Part shown: one piece after another, positions 14,893 through 16,805 of the stretch | Numbering within the stretch: position 1 is the stretch's first letter | How the letters are laid out: the number at the start of each line of letters is the position of its first letter | Assembly: GCA_031411495.1 (NCBI GenBank) | Contig: JANOBD010000045.1 | Location: 1 to 16,805 of the forward strand | Reading direction: 5' to 3' | Source of the DNA: JANOBD01 sp031411495 | GTDB taxonomy: Bacteria > Planctomycetota > Phycisphaerae > Tepidisphaerales > Tepidisphaeraceae | DNA length: 16,805 nucleotides | Position numbers and translations under genes: made by a program | Notes under the pieces: generated by a model | What the model was told of the DNA's origin: nothing | The model's database searches: none | The model's input: only the letters and a program-made list of their open reading frames with translations

Positions 14893-15660
14893 TCATCTCA
14901 GCAGCGCCTGCGCGCCATCGATCCAGACCGGCGTACCAGTAATGTGGCTCGACGCATCAGATGAAAGGAACAGTGCGAGCTGCGCGACCTGCTCGGCCGA
15001 GCCGGGCTTGCCTGAAAGCGGTATATCGCGCTCGAACTTCCCTTTGATTCGGATCGAATCGAGATTGCGCTTTTGCACGCTCTCGTCGATGTTCGTCTCG
15101 ATCGCCCCCGGACAAATCGCATTGATTCGAATGTTCGCTGGCCCGAGTTCAACGGCGAGCATCTGTACCAGCGCCAATTGTCCTGCCTTGCTTACGGCGT
15201 ACGCAGTCGCGCCCGAGTTGGCGAAATAGCGCGTTCCGTTGATGCTGGAGGTCACGACGATCGATCCACCGCCCGACTTCTTGAGATGTGGTACGGCATG
15301 GCGAATGGTCAGGAAGGTACCGCGAAGATTTACGCCGAGCGTGTGATCCCACTCGTCCGCGGTAAGGTCATCGACCGGCGCCCATACGCCGTTGATACCA
15401 GCGTTGGCGAATACCACGTCGAGCCGACGGAAGCGCTCGATCGTTTTCGTTACCGCATCAGCGACGGCACGATCGCTCGAGACGTCGGCGGTGATCGCGA
15501 TTGCGTTTCCACCGATTTCGCTGGCGACGGCATCGATTTCGGGCGCGGTGTCGCTGATCAGCGCGACCTTTGCACCTGCCTTGGCGTATGCAATCGCGCT
15601 CGCCCTGCCGATACCCGATCCAGCGCCTGTAACCAGCGCTACTTTGTCACGAAGATCCAT
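14893..15660 (-). CDS. Short-chain dehydrogenase/reductase (SDR), 255 aa
   Basis: Classical SDR of normal family length. The NAD(P)-binding glycine motif TGAGSGIG is at 11-18, with ADV near 58-60, NAG at 86-88, the structural N111, and the catalytic Ser138/139, Tyr154 and Lys158 (YAVSK at 154-158). The PG motif after the active site (ICPGAIETN) and the C-terminal tail with SSDASSHITGTPVWIDGAQ are also standard. It oxidises or reduces a small alcohol or ketone substrate with NAD(H) or NADP(H); the substrate cannot be read from sequence. The D at position 37 (ISDT) after the second strand hints at NAD preference. GGAGGT sits just before the ATG. It appears monocistronic. A leftward 86-aa frame overlaps its stop in an ATGA junction but does not look like a protein. 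Confidence 0.95.
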   Translation of the reverse strand: MDLRDKVALVTGAGSGIGRASAIAYAKAGAKVALISDTAPEIDAVASEIGGNAIAITADVSSDRAVADAVTKTIERFRRLDVVFANAGINGVWAPVDDLTADEWDHTLGVNLRGTFLTIRHAVPHLKKSGGGSIVVTSSINGTRYFANSGATAYAVSKAGQLALVQMLAVELGPANIRINAICPGAIETNIDESVQKRNLDSIRIKGKFERDIPLSGKPGSAEQVAQLALFLSSDASSHITGTPVWIDGAQALLR

Positions 15661-16103
15661 CGTGCACCTCCATCAAACGTTCTTTAGTGACCACGCCCTG
15701 CCGGACGTCCTGGGAGACTCGATTTGCGGGCATCGGAGCCCGGCCGGCGGCGTTGCGTTGACTGCGATTTGAATGAGCGCGATCAATAAGTGAGAGATCT
15801 TTACGTCGCGCCGGAACGGGGCCATCAGGACAACGCGACTTCACGCCTACTCGTTTGCCTGACTTCGCGCCGCTGTGGTCCATGGGGCGAATGCGCTAGC
15901 GCGATCGTCAAACTCGATGCGAATCGCGAAAAAACCGCCGGTTGAATAGAGCAGAGTTCAGCGAGAGCGATTCCCAACATCGGCGCTGGATGCCGCGTCT
16001 TTCGAATGTCTCGCTAGGCGATGCGTCGTTTCCTTTGAATCGGAGGCGACGCCGTGCCAGGAACTGCTCGCTGCGCGGGAAGCTGCATCGATCTCGGAAA
16101 CGA
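15661..16103. other. Gene-poor gap between the SDR gene and the tRNA terminator
   Basis: Open frames exist on both strands (for example 15647-15883 and 15908-16165 leftward, 15942-16187 rightward), but they are Arg/Ser-rich, overlap known features and lack ribosome binding sites. I see no gene here. The SDR promoter should lie at the left edge. Confidence 0.45.
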
Positions 16104-16137
16104 CACGGCCCCGAGAGAATGAACTCTCGGGGCCGTG
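16104..16137 (-). terminator. Perfect 14-bp hairpin downstream of tRNA-Asn
   Basis: CACGGCCCCGAGAG (16104-16117) pairs perfectly with CTCTCGGGGCCGTG (16124-16137) around a 6-nt AATGAA loop. It lies about 40 nt after the 3' end of the leftward tRNA. On that strand the sequence after the stem is TCGTTTCC, only mildly T-rich, so it may be a weak terminator or an RNA-protecting 3' hairpin. Confidence 0.6.
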
Positions 16138-16175
16138 CATTGATCTGCCGCGATTCGGCTCGCACTTCGAAAAAG

Positions 16176-16247
16176 CTCCGCAGATAGGATTCGAACCTAT
16201 AACCCGCCGGTTAACAGCCGGCTGCTCTACCATTGAGCTACTGCGGA
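16176..16247 (-). tRNA. tRNA-Asn (anticodon GTT)
   Basis: A complete cloverleaf can be drawn on the minus strand: acceptor stem TCCGCAG/CTGCGGA, D arm GCTC-loop-GAGC, anticodon stem GCCGG/CCGGC with loop CTGTTAA (anticodon GTT), variable loop GGGTT, T arm ATAGG-TTCGAAT-CCTAT, and discriminator G as expected for asparagine. The 3' CCA is not encoded; the sequence after the discriminator is CTTTTTC, so CCA must be added after transcription. Confidence 0.97.
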
Positions 16248-16293
16248 ATCTCGTCCCCACCCAGATGGGTTCCACCAAGAGTCGGGTCGTGCA

Positions 16294-16321
16294 AGATTAG
16301 ATTTGCCGGGGCTTCTGTCAA
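16294..16321 (-). promoter_or_regulatory. Sigma-70-type promoter for tRNA-Asn
   Basis: On the minus strand a perfect -35 TTGACA (16316-16321) is followed after 16 bp by TAATCT (16294-16299). This places transcription start about 40 nt before the tRNA 5' end, a normal leader length for RNase P processing. Confidence 0.65.
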
Positions 16322-16805
16322 GCGTTGGAGAGACTTCCGGCTTGGCTTTCATCGGCGGATTACGGCTCTCACTGAGCGGAGAATGTCGTCCGATATCGAA
16401 TCCGTTGAGCCTTGGACTCGAGCGAACGGACATCAAAGACTTCGGTCGAAAGCGTGCGGATGAGACCGAGACAATAAATTCTTCAGCGAACGACTTCGTG
16501 AGTCGCACGGCATCGGCCTCTGAAATGCTGAAGGCCGTCCCGAAAAGGGACGGCCTCGATTGCCCAGGACAGGGGCGGAATCAGGTCTGGGAAAAGGGCG
16601 AAACGGCGGGATTTCCGTAGAAGCGCTGCCAGACGCGCGGCACTGCAACCCGGCCAGCGCCTCGAAATCGCCACTCGCAAGATTCGACGGCTCACCTCTC
16701 CCATCCGCCCCGGCCGGGAAATGCGGGGTGGGAAGTGAAATCCGTCCACGAACCAAGCCTCCGCGTTCTTGACCGGCGACAGGTTCCCGGTGTTCGGCCG
16801 CTCGC
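16322..16805. other. Window end with no supportable gene
   Basis: Open frames occur on both strands (leftward 16433-16756 and 16483-16749, rightward 16303-16620), but they overlap one another, are Arg/Ser/Pro-rich and show no ribosome binding site. Apart from the hairpin at 16532-16556 I see no organised element. A gene beginning beyond 16805 cannot be excluded. Confidence 0.4.
16532..16556. terminator. Terminator-like 10-bp hairpin
   Basis: AGGCCGTCCC (16532-16541) pairs perfectly with GGGACGGCCT (16547-16556) around a GAAAA loop. There is no T-run on either side, so direction is uncertain. It may end a transcript entering from the right of the window or be a stable processed RNA hairpin. 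Confidence 0.4.

Noticed and set aside
14636..14896. Leftward 86-aa frame overlapping the SDR stop codon (ATGA)
   Set aside because: The overlap alone suggests coupling, but the sequence lacks protein-like character and no ribosome binding site is visible; a chance junction is more likely.

Overview
The window most likely comes from a planctomycete, probably class Phycisphaerae (Tepidisphaera/Humisphaera-like). Three things point there: a very large surface protein with a LEPR-XLL-type N-terminal motif and a dockerin-like C-terminus; an ECF sigma factor, small unknown protein and Ser/Thr kinase gene row of the kind common in that phylum; and moderately GC-rich DNA. This placement is inferred from gene style, not from a marker gene.

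Left part (1-5900): accessory DNA. It opens with the 3' end of an IS66-family transposase and the element's right terminal repeat (187-205), which abuts the 3' remnant of a disrupted coiled-coil gene. A leftward gene row follows. The first gene encodes a 1085-aa fusion of a PD-(D/E)XK-like nuclease, an N6-adenine methyltransferase and a Type ISP-like specificity domain, with no helicase. It overlaps by 4 nt a 196-aa ankyrin-repeat gene, and a small unknown gene with a strong ribosome binding site comes after that. The specificity part of the methyltransferase gene is visibly AT-richer than its flanks, and a REPIN-like double palindrome sits in frame inside the gene. Upstream are a divergent unknown gene, a possible small convergent gene, and a rightward terminator.

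Centre (5898-13864): a 1515-aa secreted or surface protein is transcribed leftward. Divergent from it are an ECF-type sigma factor (GTG start), an unknown 172-aa protein and a membrane-anchored Ser/Thr kinase with a propeller-like C-terminus. The layout suggests a signalling module that may control the surface protein.

Right part (13865-16805): a small basic protein with a possible winged-helix C-terminus, a short-chain dehydrogenase/reductase, and tRNA-Asn(GTT) with a recognisable promoter and a perfect 14-bp downstream hairpin. The gaps 14320-14892, 15661-16103 and 16322-16805 hold no gene I can support.

Most interesting: the helicase-less Type ISP-like enzyme coupled to an ankyrin protein, which could be a variant restriction or defence locus; the palindromic repeat that has become protein-coding inside it; and the apparently inactivated metzincin-like site in the giant surface protein next to its putative sigma/kinase regulators.
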